Source of the DNA: Liolophura sinensis
Taxonomy: Eukaryota; Mollusca; Polyplacophora; Chitonida; Chitonidae
DNA length: 64,000 bases
Assembly: GCF_032854445.1 (NCBI RefSeq)
Contig: NC_088307.1
Coordinates: 26,050,046 to 26,114,045, forward strand
Direction of reading: 5' to 3'
In this document: positions 22,869-35,490 of the stretch, piece after piece
Layout: each line of letters begins with the position of its first letter
How positions within the stretch are numbered: position 1 is the first letter of the stretch
The notes under the pieces: generated by a model
Told to the model about the DNA's origin: nothing
The model's input: only the letters and a program-made list of their open reading frames with translations
The model's database searches: none
Program-made: the position numbers and the translations under genes

Positions 22869-23117
22869 AGTCAGCCGAAAATCTGTGTTTTCAGCCAAGT
22901 CTTGTCCCATTTCTAGCAATTATTGTCGCACAAACTTCCCCATCAAATCTGTGTAGTCTCTCTGTTATATTTTGATTGTCTTTCCTTCATATTTTTGGCA
23001 CTAACATACCGATTAGGTATACTTAAAAAAGCACTTAGACACACTTAAAACTTCAACGCGCGCGTTTTTGTAATGCCTGTAAAGCCAAAGTTCAATACAG
23101 CCAGTGTGTGGTGTGTA

Positions 23118-23435
23118 GCATTCGCAACATTATCAGTTCACCTAACATTTGCAACAATATCGGTTCAACAATCATTTGCAACAATATCGGTTCACCTAGT
23201 ATTTGCAACAATATCGGTTTACCAATCATTTGCAACAATATCGGTTCACCAATCATTTGCAACAATATCGGTTCACCAATCATTTGCAACAATATCGGTT
23301 CACCAATCATTTGCAACAATATCGATTCACCAATCATTTGCAACAATATCGGTTCACCAATCATTTGCAACAATATCGGTTTACCTAGCATTTGCAACAA
23401 TATCGGTTCACCAATCATTTGCAACAATATGAACT
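23118..23435. repeat. 27-bp minisatellite, about 12 units
   Basis: The unit TTGCAACAATATCGGTTCAC with CAATCAT recurs every 27 bp. The variants are CCTAGTATT/CCTAGCATT and TTTACC. The period is divisible by three and the unit lacks stops in several frames, so it yields 60-120-codon frames on both strands. These are artefacts. Confidence 0.95.
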
Positions 23436-24042
23436 GCATAGTGATTCTCGTGAATACGATTTACGGTTAGATGATTTCAACTGCAATATGACCCACAACC
23501 ACTCCATTCCCAACACGTTAGTCAGATGCCTATATCGTACACTCCGGTGCTGCTTGCACGCCTCATAACGCCTAGAGGTGGACAGTTACCCGCGTTAGTC
23601 CGCAATAAAGGTACTGATATTACCCTGTCGCCTCTTTTCGCGTGGCCTACATTTAAGTTGATTAAGATTTACTGGAGCTATCCATGTTGTGCGACAAGAA
23701 CGTTCCTCTCCAAAGGCCCCTCTCTTCGCCTAGACACACAAAGAATATATAATCCGATCAAAGTGTAACGATACTCCTTATATACAGAGTTACAGATACA
23801 TTTTGTCAATACGCCCCTCCCTCGCCGGGTTTCCCGGTAAAATCTGTTATTTCATGGCAGTCAGGGTTTAGAGTAGTGCATACAGGAGTACCCGGAATAA
23901 ACCCCCGGCCTATGGCAGGTATCTGGCACCTTTCCTGACTTAAATCTGGAGATTAAGAAGCGATTAATTAATTAACTTCGAGTCTGCGACCTCAACTTAG
24001 AGGTTATTGGATATTGTCCAATTCCTATTAAGCTCTGTGGTA
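23436..24042. other. no recognised feature
   Basis: An 80-codon frame (23526-23768) has no supporting sites. Nothing else is recognised. Confidence 0.35.
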
Positions 24043-24240
24043 TTTCATTTATTTATACGTTTGATTGATGTTTTACGCCGTACTCAAGAATATTTCACGA
24101 ATACGACGGAGGCCAGCATTGTGGTGGGAGGAAACAGGGCAGAGCCTGGGGGAAACCCACCATCATCCGTAGGGTATTGGCGGACCTTCCCACGTACGAC
24201 CTGTGGGCTGAGCCGGAAGCCAGCTTGGGCCTGATTAGGA
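24043..24240 (-). mobile_element. SINE family A
   Basis: The plus strand reads the inverted tail (GTTTTACGCCGTACTCAAGA), GGCCAGCATTGTGGTGGGAG, GGGGGAAACCCACCATCATC and CCTTCCCACGTACGACC. The 5' head is lost. Confidence 0.85.
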
Positions 24241-24869
24241 CTCGCTATCGTCGGCTGATATCAAGGCCAACACGTTGCCACCAGTACATACTTGAAACTT
24301 TGCATTGCGTTTAACATAATAAAATAGAAATAAAATGCTATAATAAATCAATATTTATTCATTTTTAATCTACATTGTTCTCATCTGATTCAATCAGTCT
24401 ATACCCACTTCGACAGGCGATGATCTGTCAAGGTCTTGCATAACATGCATCTATTTAGGTCTACCATACACACTTGGCACGTAGATCGGTTATTTACTGT
24501 CACCAATGACCCACTTTTCATGCGGCGGCCCTTTGTCAATCCGTCTCCTAACCGAACACCCCTGCAAACCCCTGCGCTCACCCTGTTTGTCCCCCCTCCC
24601 CCCCCCCCCCCCACCGTCATTCAACCCACCTACACTCACTCTGACCTCCCTATGTACACAGTGTGGCATAGAAAACTGGTATGTTACATGTTACGTCTGA
24701 CTGTCATCAAGAACGTGCTCAAAACAACCTATGGCCCTGTGTAATGAATGTCAGTAACCATGACTGCAGTGAAGACCCTGGTTGGGTAGGCCTGGGTGCA
24801 CAGCTAGTTTACATGTATGAAGGTATCTGCAGTGTACCTTTGTTAAGCACGTTGAGCTCAAATATAAAG
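24241..24869. other. no gene; poly(C) tract at ~24593-24613
   Basis: A C-rich run (CCCCCTCC then about 14 C) interrupts otherwise unremarkable sequence. The open frames over it are low-complexity artefacts. Confidence 0.45.
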
Positions 24870-25000
24870 GACCACGGCCTGGAGAGTATAACCAGAGTGG
24901 TGACGACAGTGTGATAGTTAAGCGGTGAAATACAGCCCCTTCTTAATTTACCTCATTTTAAGGTTTTATTGTAACTGTTTATTAAAATCCTTAAACAGGT
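24870..25000 (-). repeat. R1 repeat copy
   Basis: ACCAGAGTGGTGACGACAGT then GTGATAGTTAAGCGGTG, followed by TTTACCTCATTTTAAGGTTT, matches the reverse complement of R1. Confidence 0.65.
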
Positions 25001-25554
25001 AGTAACGTACACTCTCAAGCAAGATTAGGTAACAATGCTGTGATATCAATTGTAATTTATTAGATGTCAAATGCCCAGTGTGCAGACAAAGATTTACATA
25101 TGTACTCCATGTGTACATGCTATCCAGTCAAAATGATAAAAAATGGTGCAACCATGGGATTTTGCTCGAGACCGTGGACAGCAGTTACATTCATCTGTTT
25201 ACTCGCGCCTTGAATTTTTACTCGCACAGACACGGCGGTATGAAAACTTTGTCCAGATAACATGGGAGTTATTACCCCCACTCTGCTTCATGGCTGACTA
25301 AGCCCAAAACTACGCTTTGTTAGCGGTAACAATTTACGCACACTGTGTACTTTGTTCTTTTGTATAACATACATTAATTACCGGTTATTTTCAGCCTTAG
25401 TTCTCAGAATATCGTTGTTAATTGTTACTAATCTCTCTCTACCTTCCCATGTTATCTTTCGCCTCCTCGTCTACTTTGCCTCCGAAATTTCTTGAATTTC
25501 TAAAATAGTATGTGTCTTTCACGTGACATAGTTTTAAAGTGCAACATGCAAAGA
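25001..25554. other. no recognised feature
   Basis: The segment TTTACTCGCGCC...CACAGACACGGCGG at about 25198-25235 recurs at about 28328-28370, so a diverged dispersed repeat is present. It was not otherwise identified. Confidence 0.4.
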
Positions 25555-25625
25555 CCGAGGACTCAGTGACCATTTGCCAACTATCACACTGGTCTAGTTT
25601 CACTCTATATGCTATAGGTCTTTAT
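25555..25625 (+). repeat. R1 repeat fragment
   Basis: GTGACCATTTGCCAACTATC then ACACTGGTCTAGTTTCACTC matches the R1 core with an internal deletion. Confidence 0.65.
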
Positions 25626-26984
25626 ATGGGAATGAATGTTCCATCGATAAGTTAATCAAATAAGCTGCCCTCCAAAAAAGGCTTAATCTGTTCATTTTGT
25701 TTCAGCATTTAATGCACATACGTTTTCATTACTGCTCTTTGTTGTGCAGTATTATGTTTCTTCGAGAAACTTGGGGTTAAACGCTGACAAAGAAACTAAC
25801 CAACAATACCCACGAAAACTTACACTCTCCTTTTCACAAGATGTAACGAAATGGGACATGAACGGATTCTTTATGCAAACAACAATCCATAAATCTCATT
25901 GTATTAGGGCTTGAATTACTACGCTTACAGGGAAGTCAGCAGTGGTGTGTTTAAACTAGCAGTTTGGACAAAATAGGGTACCTTTGTGTGTTTTGTAAAA
26001 CATGTCGGGCCATTTTTGTCAACCTAACATCAGGAATAAGGAAAGATAATCTAAGGATCTATTTCACATCTGCCATTGGCCAGACAGTCGATGACGTCAA
26101 AGCCCAGCTGGGTCAAATGTTACTTCCTCGACACGGGCCCAGAAGAGAGAAATACACAGGCTTTTGGAACGAAGTCACTTAGAAAGAACGTCTTGCGTTC
26201 TGCTCGAATTGAATTTCAGGAATTGTCTCTTTGGCATGCATGTACAATTTCACAGCTGTAAAACTGGTCGGTAGTCGTCGTATAGGAGGCATATATCCGT
26301 TAACATTGAAATGTTTCGGATTTTTACACAGTTCCGAAAACGTTCAACAGACTACGAATAGTGAAGTTATTTGGAGAGGATTGTAGGCCTATCATGTAAG
26401 TTATCTTAGAAGAGACAATGTGGACAATGACAGGGCTGTGTCCTGCTAGACAGAAAGCAAATTAGAATGTTATTGGTAAACTCACTACGAAATCTCCGAA
26501 CAAATTAAAACCGTTCCGAAAGAGAGAAAATGCGAAAATTAAGCACACTGTCTATTTGAAGTGGGTAAACTGTCTAAGAAACCTAGTATGAAGAGCAAAC
26601 AACCTACAAGAGGGCTGTAAACAGCAATCTGTTTCTCGACAGATAGATAGTAAATACTACACCATATACAGTACCGAACGGTGGGAACGGTCTATCTTAG
26701 AGGTGACAATGCGAACAACAGGTCATAAGCACATCACAAGAAATAATATGAACAACGAGCGAACAACACGAATTCTGTAAACTTTTTCGAAATAGGTGGG
26801 TCTGTTTTGATAAGTAATGGGTTTTAAATTGGCGATCAGTTTTGATTACATTTGGACGAAGCAATTCCTTGCTAACGAGGTTTATTTTTAATAAAAGATT
26901 TCGGGACCAGTTTCACATGTTCCACCCCGTGGAGGGCCTACACGGTGGGCCGCTTTGCGGCCAATAACATTAGAATAATCAGTT
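25626..26984. other. no gene recognised; small perfect hairpin
   Basis: No supported exon. At 26948-26962 GGCCGC TTT GCGGCC forms a perfect 6-bp stem. Nothing else is recognised in 1.3 kb. Confidence 0.4.
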
Positions 26985-27185
26985 TATTCATATTGCTATA
27001 TATAACGCCATCCTCAAGAATATTTCACATATACGGCCATTCTTTCTCAGACTTCATGGGTGTAGGCAATTAGTGTAGTAGTAAACTTAGTGTGAGGAGT
27101 AAACCGCTGATCATTGGCAAGTTTCTGACGAGCTTTTCCACATGTGACTTAAAGGTTTTTATTCGTAGAAGCAGCCATATTGTTG
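26985..27185 (-). mobile_element. SINE family E with A-type tail, decayed
   Basis: Inverted tail (TAACGCCATCCTCAAGAATA, then TTTCAC) followed by E body (GAGTAAACCGCTGATCATTG and CACATGTGAC). The spacing between tail and body is longer than in family A. Confidence 0.55.
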
Positions 27186-29224
27186 TGATAGCACACACAC
27201 ATCCGCACGATGGCTGTCCGCTATTTATTCTCCGCGAAAGTTTCGAAAATAGTGTAGGTAAAAGAATCTATAAAAACTCCTCTGTGTCTCTTAAATGCAC
27301 TCGAGTTCTATTTTACAGGCGAGATGAACAACAACCAACTTTATTAAACGACCCACCGGTACACATAATAACACAGAATGAAAAAGGTAATCGCCTTTCA
27401 TATCCGCATTCGTCCAACGCATTACATAATATAGAAATATTAATGGGGCTATTTCTCAGTAACGGAACTAAAGAATGACCTCACTGTAAACTCCTGATGC
27501 TCCTGATAGCCTGCAGCTATCATCCATGAGCAGTAGTTCACAGCTCTGTAACTATCGAGATAATCTTCATTATCTCTATTTACAGATAAAGCTACGCATC
27601 GCGGAAATTTTGCGCGTTTTCTTGCGTAGGCCTACATATTTGCCCTCTGTTTCGCTTTTGGTATTAAATATACACGACATGCCCGCAATATAGCTTAAGT
27701 GGCGTTCAACGATAATCATTCATTCAGTCAATCGTGTGTGCTTGGACACTGACTGATTGATTTACGTGTATACATCAAGCCTATGTAATTACAACTCTAT
27801 GTATACATGTGATGTTCAATCTTACTTTTGACTTTTGATTTTGGGGCAAACTTGTAACGTAAGCGAAGCATCTAAATCACAATCCAACAGAATTAAACAG
27901 AATTCAATGTTAAATTCCCAAAGACCAATAGTATTAATAAAATTGACATAACAGTCTAAAAAGATATATACAATTTTAGCGAAAGACAGTTACTTGGAAG
28001 TAAAAGTAGTCAGCAGCAGGTTCCATTGATGTAGTCAGCAAAGATATGCGTGTGTAGTATCTGATGTGTCAAAATAAGTACGTACTCCACAACACTTTAT
28101 GTTTAAAACATTGAAATGTCTTTATTTGCATAACGCACAATGTACTGTTATAAAGCAGGGAAAGTATAAAAGTGTCACAGTTACGCTTTAATTGTAACTG
28201 ATCATACACTAAACGCGGCGGTGATATTAAAACTGCGCCATGTTTATACGGCCCTTAACCCCGCGTTAAGTGGGATTAGATGTATAATCATGTATTCCAG
28301 AAAGCGGACATCCGGCCAAGTGCCTTTTTACTCGCGCCAACACACGTTACTCGAACAGACACGGCGGTGAAAATGCTGTCTACGTAACATGTGAGTGAAT
28401 ACAAAACTCACGGCCTCGTAAGGCGAAAATCAGATTTTCACAATTTACATTGAAGATTGTTCCATTGTCTAACGTACTGTAATTTCCGGTTGTAATCAGT
28501 TTTAGTTTCAGAATATCGACCAATGTTGTTCATTTTCCTAAGCCGTCCAATGTTCACCTCGTCGTCTGCTTGGCGCTGCCTTATGCGAGTGAAGGGTCCG
28601 GATGTGCTCGGGTCATGAAATCAATTGTTTTAGTGCCATTTTAGTGCTATTTCAATGACCAAGTTTTGATTGTCTCAGCCAGCTACGGGTTATTGTTATT
28701 TACCGGAAAGAAAAATATTTACACGAACAATTTTTTGATGTGCTATCATTAGTTGCCGTAAATAACAAAAGTTCACCATCACCAACAACAAGAAAAACAC
28801 ACACGCAACAACAACAACAACAACATCACCAACGTCGACCTCCCATGCAGCTGTTCTTCACAGCTGAAAAGCAAAGCCTTTAAGCCGCATTCGGTCACCT
28901 GAGTAAACTCCCAACTCAGATGCGTTGAAACAGGGTAGATGAGTAAGTATGAGAAAAGCTAAATTTTTCATACCATGCATTACCAAAGCCTTTGTCCACA
29001 AGGCACGCATCGCGTGCTCAAATCCAGGTGTGGCTGGTACGTGAAGAAATTGAGGTACCTCGGAAGTCACTCCGGTTTCCTCTTGCTTAAGATGTAGCTT
29101 AAGATAAAAAAAAAGATAATTGCTTGGTCTTTTTATTTGCTGTATAAATCATTATTTTCACTCAGCCTCATGATTTTGATTCGTCTTCAGCATTGGGCTT
29201 ATTTGTTCTGCTCGATGTGCCAGG
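27186..29224. other. no gene recognised; (CAA)n at 28806-28826
   Basis: A 128-codon frame at 27092-27478 begins inside the SINE and has no other support. A short CAACAA microsatellite is present. A second copy of the TTTACTCGCGCC repeat lies near 28328. Nothing else is recognised. Confidence 0.4.
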
Positions 29225-29312
29225 CAAGGTCTGGGCGGTTTCCAATCATCATAATGCTGTCGTATAGGTTAAATATTCTTGAGTACAGCGTAAAACACCA
29301 AAAGAAAAAGTA
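29225..29312 (+). mobile_element. SINE family A tail fragment
   Basis: GTTTCCAATCATCATAATGC, then AAATATTCTTGAGTACAGCG and TAAAACACC, followed by an A-rich run. Confidence 0.75.
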
Positions 29313-30949
29313 AATAATACTACTCAAATGAGATAAGACGGTGTTTTCTGTCTCCGGCTATGGGTAGACAATCCTCGACCTGCTTGACTGTGTTCTATAG
29401 AAAGAGAGTACCTTGTAACATAAAGTATGATAACGGTAACACAGGGTGTGATGGCACATGTAGGATTTCGTATGGAAAGTCTTTTTGCCGGTCATTCACT
29501 GTATTGTGAAGGAAGAAAACGTTTGATCAAAGCCATGGTAATGTAATGATAAATGATTTGATATAGATCATGCATTACAGTATTGTTTGACTTGGTGCAT
29601 GCTGGGACACTGTCATGTACACTATTGTGTGTTGAACAAGTCTTTTACATCAAGGGATCCTTGAAATATTATCTCTTTTACATGTTCTGACTTGTCATCA
29701 AAGTGTGTAAGGTAAAACAAACGTCGCAAAGCGAACGAGGATACAGCCTTTTCTCAATGTACCCTGGTTAGGGTTTTATTCCGGTAATGTAAAAGGTTAG
29801 AGAGTAGCAATTTATACACTCCATTAGATTCATGGCTTAAGCAGAATTAAGCCCATTTGTTTACAGTTTCCTTACATCACTGGAAACTATATTAAACCTA
29901 CATTCGTTTGCAATGTTGCAAATGTAGTCTTGGCATTCGGAAGAATTTCTTGCGGCATTTTCAAATGTATAACGTCTGCTCGTGCAAATGGACGAGTTAT
30001 CTCTACATTAAAAATACAAAAAAAGTTTTTGATGGCACCGACATCAAAAGTGATCACACATTTTAGTACACAATATTCACTTTCTAAAAACAACTAAGTA
30101 ATCTCTTCAAATGCAAATCTAAAAATGGCGGCATTTCGGAATGATGTAATATGTCACGTGATGTAAAATGTCTTTGCCAATATATTACATGATATACACC
30201 GCATAAAGAATTATTTTATGCATGTAATAATATAATATTAGGTAGTAGTATTTTTTAACATTTGTGTTGCAAAACACAACACCTAGAAGTGTTTAACCTG
30301 ACATAAGATACTGTTAGATTATAAAATTTTCTAAACATACGGTACAGTGTAAACTTTCTAACACTTCGGAATTTGCTACCATAACGTTATAAAGCTTTCC
30401 TTCCCTAACACGACCAAAATGTTGAATTTAACAATAATGAAGGTTTATGAGTGAGGCAAGATATAAAAGAGTAACATTTATTTTAGATATGTTTTTTAGT
30501 CCAATTACACTCGTAAATTACACTCGTAAACCAAAAAGGTCCGTTTAAAGTCGATAATCACAATCCAAAACATCCAAAAACATCAGTTCCAAAAGAAATA
30601 TGTAAGAAATAATATATAAATGGTAAATAAAACTGGTAAGTTGTAAATTAGAGAAAAACAGTCATTCTGGGCATGGCATCAAATTTAATAACTCAAGATG
30701 AAATACAAATATAGGCATTCACTAATCACGCTTTTATGTGGATGCTTATATACATTCGCTAGCCCATAGTTAAGGGGAATTAGATACCAACTATGAAACT
30801 GATCGCCAGGGGTCCTGGACTTTAAGTCCATGTTTGCTAACGTGTGTTAGAGAGTCAAACGGATGAGAACCCGCCTCTGATGTTCACTTTTTTTTTGTTT
30901 TCTTTCGCTTCTACCACATTTCTTACAGCAACTAAAAGACAATTGAATG
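29313..30949. other. no gene recognised; possible R1 trace
   Basis: ACCCTGGTTAGGGTTTTATT at about 29761 resembles the outer part of R1. The rest is AT-rich and unassigned. Confidence 0.35.
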
Positions 30950-31195
30950 CAGAAATAACATATTGTATTAAATACTGTTTATTTATCTGTTTATTAGATT
31001 TTTGTTTTACCGTCATACTTCACTTCTACGACAACAGTCAGTTTTATTCAGGTGGAGGTAACCGGAATGCTCGGCGTAAACCACCGACCTTTGGAAAGTT
31101 ACTAACAAACTTTACCACATGTGACGCACAGATATGTACACCATATTGGTGGAAGACAAGTGAAAAGAACGAATTTTAAGCTGTCTGAAGGCCAA
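30950..31195 (-). mobile_element. SINE family E with A-type tail
   Basis: Inverted AAATA-rich tail, diverged GTTTTACCGTCATACTTCAC, then GGAGGTAACCGG. The well-kept E body follows: AAACCACCGACCTTTGG, TACCACATGTGACGCACAG and CACCATATTGGTGGAAGACA. It is the clearest copy showing that families A and E share a 3' end. Confidence 0.65.
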
Positions 31196-31488
31196 GCGAG
31201 TGTCATCAACCTTTTTCTGTCCAAAAAAAACAAAACAAAAACGGCCGCACCGACAGCCGAGAAATCCACAAATGTCCTGACAAATGTCCTCGCCTGTAAA
31301 TATATCTGACATATGTATAAAATAAATTAATACATGTATATGAATATAAAATATATAAAATATGAAAAATGGACTTCTCTTTCTGCTTTATTTTGCATTT
31401 AAATTCTGAACTAAGAGAATTATATCAATCGATATCAATAATATCAATGTTTACTGAAAAATGCCTCGTTCATATCATCCCATTGGTG

Positions 31489-31617
31489 GTACTGACTTGC
31501 TAACGCCAAGCGAGACAGCAACAAGTACAATTTTTTAAAGTATGAGCCAAACCGGGTTTGATCCCAGATTTTCCGACTTCGAGGCGGACACTCTAATCAG
31601 TAGGCTACCGAAGCGAT
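31489..31617 (-). mobile_element. SINE family B head and proximal body
   Basis: The minus strand reads CTTCGGTAGCCTACTGATTA, GAGTGTCCGCCTCGAAGTCG and box B GGGATCAAACCC, then AAAATTGTACTTGTTGCTG. This is a tRNA-like head joined to the B body and truncated after TCTCGCTTGGCG. Confidence 0.8.
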
Positions 31618-32699
31618 CGTGCATTTGATGAGACGATACAACAACTCCCACTGTGTGAATGCGGACGATGCAAACGGAACTTTAATTGTAACTGGTTATA
31701 TGAGCATGCATGCAGTATTACAAGGGCCATAGCACGTGATCCTTAGACAGCCGCTACAGGACCCGTTTAAGTGGAATTAGAGACATTTATCAAACTGAGG
31801 TCCTGGTTAGTTTCCCCATATGCGCTATAATGGGTGTACCAATAAGAGTCTGATTCTAGTCTGAGGACTTTAAAAACAATTTAGAGGTTCAACGAGTTTT
31901 ATGGAATATAGCTAAATGATAAACATTCGTGACGTTGACAACATAGGTCAGGACACGGCTCAAGGATATAGAAACGGTGATAAGAACATGCTATCGGACT
32001 TCTTTCTTAGTGAAAAGTCCATTTAAAAGCCGTGGAGTATAAATGCAGAATCCTCGTCTATGTGGTTTATGGCGACTTTTCCTTGGTATTTTAGTATCCG
32101 CATTATACAACTCAATATTTCCTGATATTGGAATATGGCTTTAGTACGCTGAATATATACAGTCCCAGGTAATGGGCTGTATGTATAATACATAGCCATC
32201 CAGGTCAAGAGTCACTTATTCAATGCAAAGAGGCGAAAACATGGGCATCCTGACTTCAGAGTTAGTCAGGGTAGCTCATCAAAGTCACGTGTCAAGTATG
32301 GATTTATTCAGTTATGCAGCTTGCTTAACATGTTCCTTCCGAATGGATTCGTGTAATATATGCCAGCCTGTATGAATAAACGAATGCAGACATCGGCTAA
32401 GCTGATTTTTTAATAGGTATTTAAAGTGGTAAAACGTGTGGATATACATGGGTGGATTCATTTAATGTAAACATGTAAGGTCACACTTGGAAAAGTTCGT
32501 TATTAACCTTACAAAGGTTGGTGGTTCACCCCCACGTCTCCAGTTCGCTTCACCCTTTAGACTGTTCGCCATCGTATCAGTAAAAATATCCTTAAATGAG
32601 CATGGCGACAAGAAATAAATAAATACATAAAAAAACAGAAAACATGGAGTTTAGATGTACTTGCAATAGAATTGAACGATACAATTTGATGTGATTGTT
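31618..32699. other. no recognised feature
   Basis: A segment near 31690-31800 (TTAATTGTAACTGGTTATAT... AGTGGAATTAGAGACA) is echoed near 28190-28280 and 30770, so a diverged repeat may be present. Otherwise nothing is recognised. Confidence 0.35.
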
Positions 32700-32880
32700 G
32701 TTTCACCACACTCTCTTCGTTTCACACTTTCTCACGTGTTGTGTACAGATATACACACCACATTTGTGGTCAGCAACGGGTATCGATAGCTTATTGCCAT
32801 AAATTCCTTGTCTAAGGCAGGGTTTGAACCCGCATCTCGTGTGTCTTAGCGATTGAAAAAAGATAACACCCTACCCATTA
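32700..32880 (-). mobile_element. SINE family E with tRNA-like head
   Basis: On the minus strand a head with AATCGCTAAGACACACGAGA and box B GCGGGTTCAAACCC leads into GCAATAAGCTATCGATACCC and the E body (GTGTGTATATCTGTACACAA). It supplies the 5' end missing from other E copies. Confidence 0.65.
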
Positions 32881-33179
32881 ATTTTCAGATCTAAATGTTT
32901 TGTTATAAGGCGTTTTGGAAATAACACAAGTTTCAGTTTGGGTTTTGTCATAATTATACAGTCATCAAGTGGGAATGCTATTGTCAGTCACAACGCATGG
33001 TTTGTACTGGATTTTGAACAATGACATAATGTGAATCAGGTTGAAGGTTAATGGCCGTCATTGTAGACAAGGACTTGATAATTAGAGTTTACAGGCCATT
33101 GTGGTCAACAGCTCATGTCCTTACAGTTGTTATTCGGTCGGCAGATTTGTGTGCTGTACACCACTGACTTGATTTATTT

Positions 33180-33290
33180 TATTTGTTTGACTGGAGTTTT
33201 AAGTCGTACTCATGAATATTTCACGTAAACGACGGCGGGCAGCAATATGGCGAGAGGAAGCCTCTCTTACTTGAAACTATGCTTGAGAAG
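33180..33290 (-). mobile_element. SINE tail fragment (A/E type)
   Basis: Inverted tail GTTTTAAGTCGTACTCATGA then ATATTTCAC and ACGGCGGGCAGCAATATGG. Confidence 0.7.
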
Positions 33291-33424
33291 TTAATAAGAA
33301 AAGAAATGAAGTATATGTGATCACATGCATCGGCGGAATCGCAGTTAAAAGATGATCAAAATCAAGACAAAAAAGACCTCGTCATTATATGAGCATTGCT
33401 GGTAGTTTTAATATATACGGTATA

Positions 33425-33662
33425 TTTATTTATTTATTTATTTATTTATTTATTTGATTGGTGTTTCACACCATACTGAAGAATATTTCATTTACACACC
33501 TGCGGGCAGCGTTATGGTTGAATTCACGCCCATCGTCATATTGCTGACTGACCTTCGCACGTACGGCCAGAAAGGATGAACTCACAGGGGCTGCATGGGT
33601 GTGAGGTTCTGGGTCATTGAGCTGCGGTGGCAAGCCAACCATGTACGGTAAATTCCGTAGAC
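33425..33662 (-). mobile_element. SINE family A, near full length, with TTTA run
   Basis: A TTTA microsatellite (33425-33456, inverted AAATA tail) is followed by GGTGTTTCACACCATACTGA, the CACGTACGGCC body and the inverted head, which ends near TGCGGTGGCAAGCC. Confidence 0.8.
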
Positions 33663-33677
33663 CCACAGCAGGTAGTT

Positions 33678-33705
33678 GATATATATATATATATCTATAT
33701 ATCTA

Positions 33706-33764
<59 letters not shown>
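33678..33764. repeat. (AT)n microsatellite
   Basis: About 85 bp of nearly pure AT dinucleotide, with a few CTAT interruptions at the left. Confidence 0.97.
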
Positions 33765-33765
<1 letters not shown>

Positions 33766-34429
33766 ACTTTCGCTCATATAACTATTTATAACAAAATGAA
33801 AAAAGGCATTTCGAAAGAGGTTTTAAAGAAGAGAACCCTGATAATAAAACGATCTGGGTTAAATGAGGTGAAAATACTTCTGTGGGTGCGTTTTGGCATG
33901 TCGGTCTATCTGGAGCAGCAAGTGTAACTCTAATTTGACAGTTGCAATGTTTATTCTATCCCTAATGCCCCTTTTACTGTGAATCTCAGCCTTGACGGCG
34001 GGCCAAAAATATATAATAGACTTATATAGATAATGCAATATATGTTGACATCTGTCCAAAGCACTGGGTCACGATGAACGTTCGGAGACATGCCCTGCCG
34101 TGAACGTCAATACGGCACATGGTGATTCCCCTTCTGATTCCAAAGGCATAGTGAAATGTTGTAAACCCTGAATAAAACTTTTATGATTAGCCACGTAAAA
34201 GACATTGTGGTCTATGCCTTTCTGGGTAGCGACTACTAAAATTAAATTTTAAATGAAAGTTCAAATGTACAGACCTGGCCAGATACAATGCCGGCATGCA
34301 ACCGAACACATTATGTGTGGAACGCCTTTGGCAGCTTAACTATGGTGCAGGTGATATTGAAAACCCTGTAAAAAGTATCCTCACAAAACTGTCTTTATAA
34401 AAGTTTATGATCGGGAAGCATGCTTTCTT
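33765..34429. other. no recognised feature
   Basis: Nothing is recognised. Confidence 0.4.
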
Positions 34430-34640
34430 TAAAGAACAGTCAGAGAATTTCGAAATAGAATTTTGCGGCATGTAATTTGCTACTATTTAAGTATTTAAAT
34501 AAACAGCTAAAATAAAATTGGAACTGAGATAAACTGGCAACAGGCCACGTTTTATGGGGAACGTGTGACCTTTTGTCAGCTATCAAACTGTCGTCGCTAC
34601 TCTGGTTTTACTTTCTCTGCTGCACATGTTATATTATATA
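34430..34640 (+). repeat. R1 repeat copy
   Basis: GTAATTTGCTACTATTTAAG, then GATAAACTGGCAACAGGCCA, AACGTGTGACCTTTTGTCAG and TCAAACTGTCGTCGCTACTC. The same order of blocks occurs in the duplicated region. Confidence 0.75.
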
Positions 34641-34924
34641 GTTTAAATGCCTTGAACAATACAGTCGTTACCTTGACAACACGAATAAGGCACGTGGGTA
34701 ATACATTTTTCATGTACCCACGATTGCATTGGCGAAAATTGTTACGTACGACATAAAAACCCAAGCGTACATATATGACAGACGTGAATATTCACGTAAC
34801 GCATACAACACCAACACCAAGGTGTGTACAGTATGGCGTTAGAGTCATGGACTTCTAGCCGACTACAATTTCGCTTTCTCATTACATTTTCAGTTTGTGA
34901 TATTGACGTCATATGAAATGAAAC

Positions 34925-35490
34925 TGTCCTTCATCGTGGCAAGATGAGACACCTTAGCGGCATAGCCTGAATCTGTCTAGTTGTAGCAAGATGGGTCCTA
35001 GTGGCGTCACATCCTGACTGTCTCGTTGTAGTGAGACCGGCCCAGTGACGTCATAATCTGCTTTTGTCTCGTCGTAGCAAAATGAGCCACATTAACGTCA
35101 TAGCATGGCTATCTCTCCGCAGCAAGATAGGCCCCAGAGGTGCCATAGCGTGACTGTCTCGTCATAGCAAGATACGCCCCAGTGGTGCCATAGCGTGGCT
35201 GTCTCGCCGTAGCAAGATGGGTTCCAGTTGTGTTATAGGGTGACTTTCTCATCGTAGCAAGATGGGCCCCAGTGGTGTCATAGCGTGGCAGACTCGTCGT
35301 AGCAAGATAGGGTACAGTGGTATCATAACGTGACCGTCTCGTCGTAGCAAGATGGGTCCCAGTGGTGTCATAGCGTGACTCTGTTTCACCGTAGCAGGAT
35401 GAGCCACGTTAGCGTCATAGAGTCACTCTGTCTCGTCGTAACAAGATAGGCCATAGTGGCATCATAGCCTGACTGCAAGTCATCATGCTG
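34925..35490. repeat. 45-bp minisatellite, about 12 units
   Basis: Core TCGTAGCAAGATGGGCCCCA then GTGGTGTCATAGCGTGACTG. The AAGATRGG landmark occurs near 34941, 34988, 35124, 35169, 35214, 35259, 35304 and 35349, mostly 45 bp apart. Confidence 0.9.
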
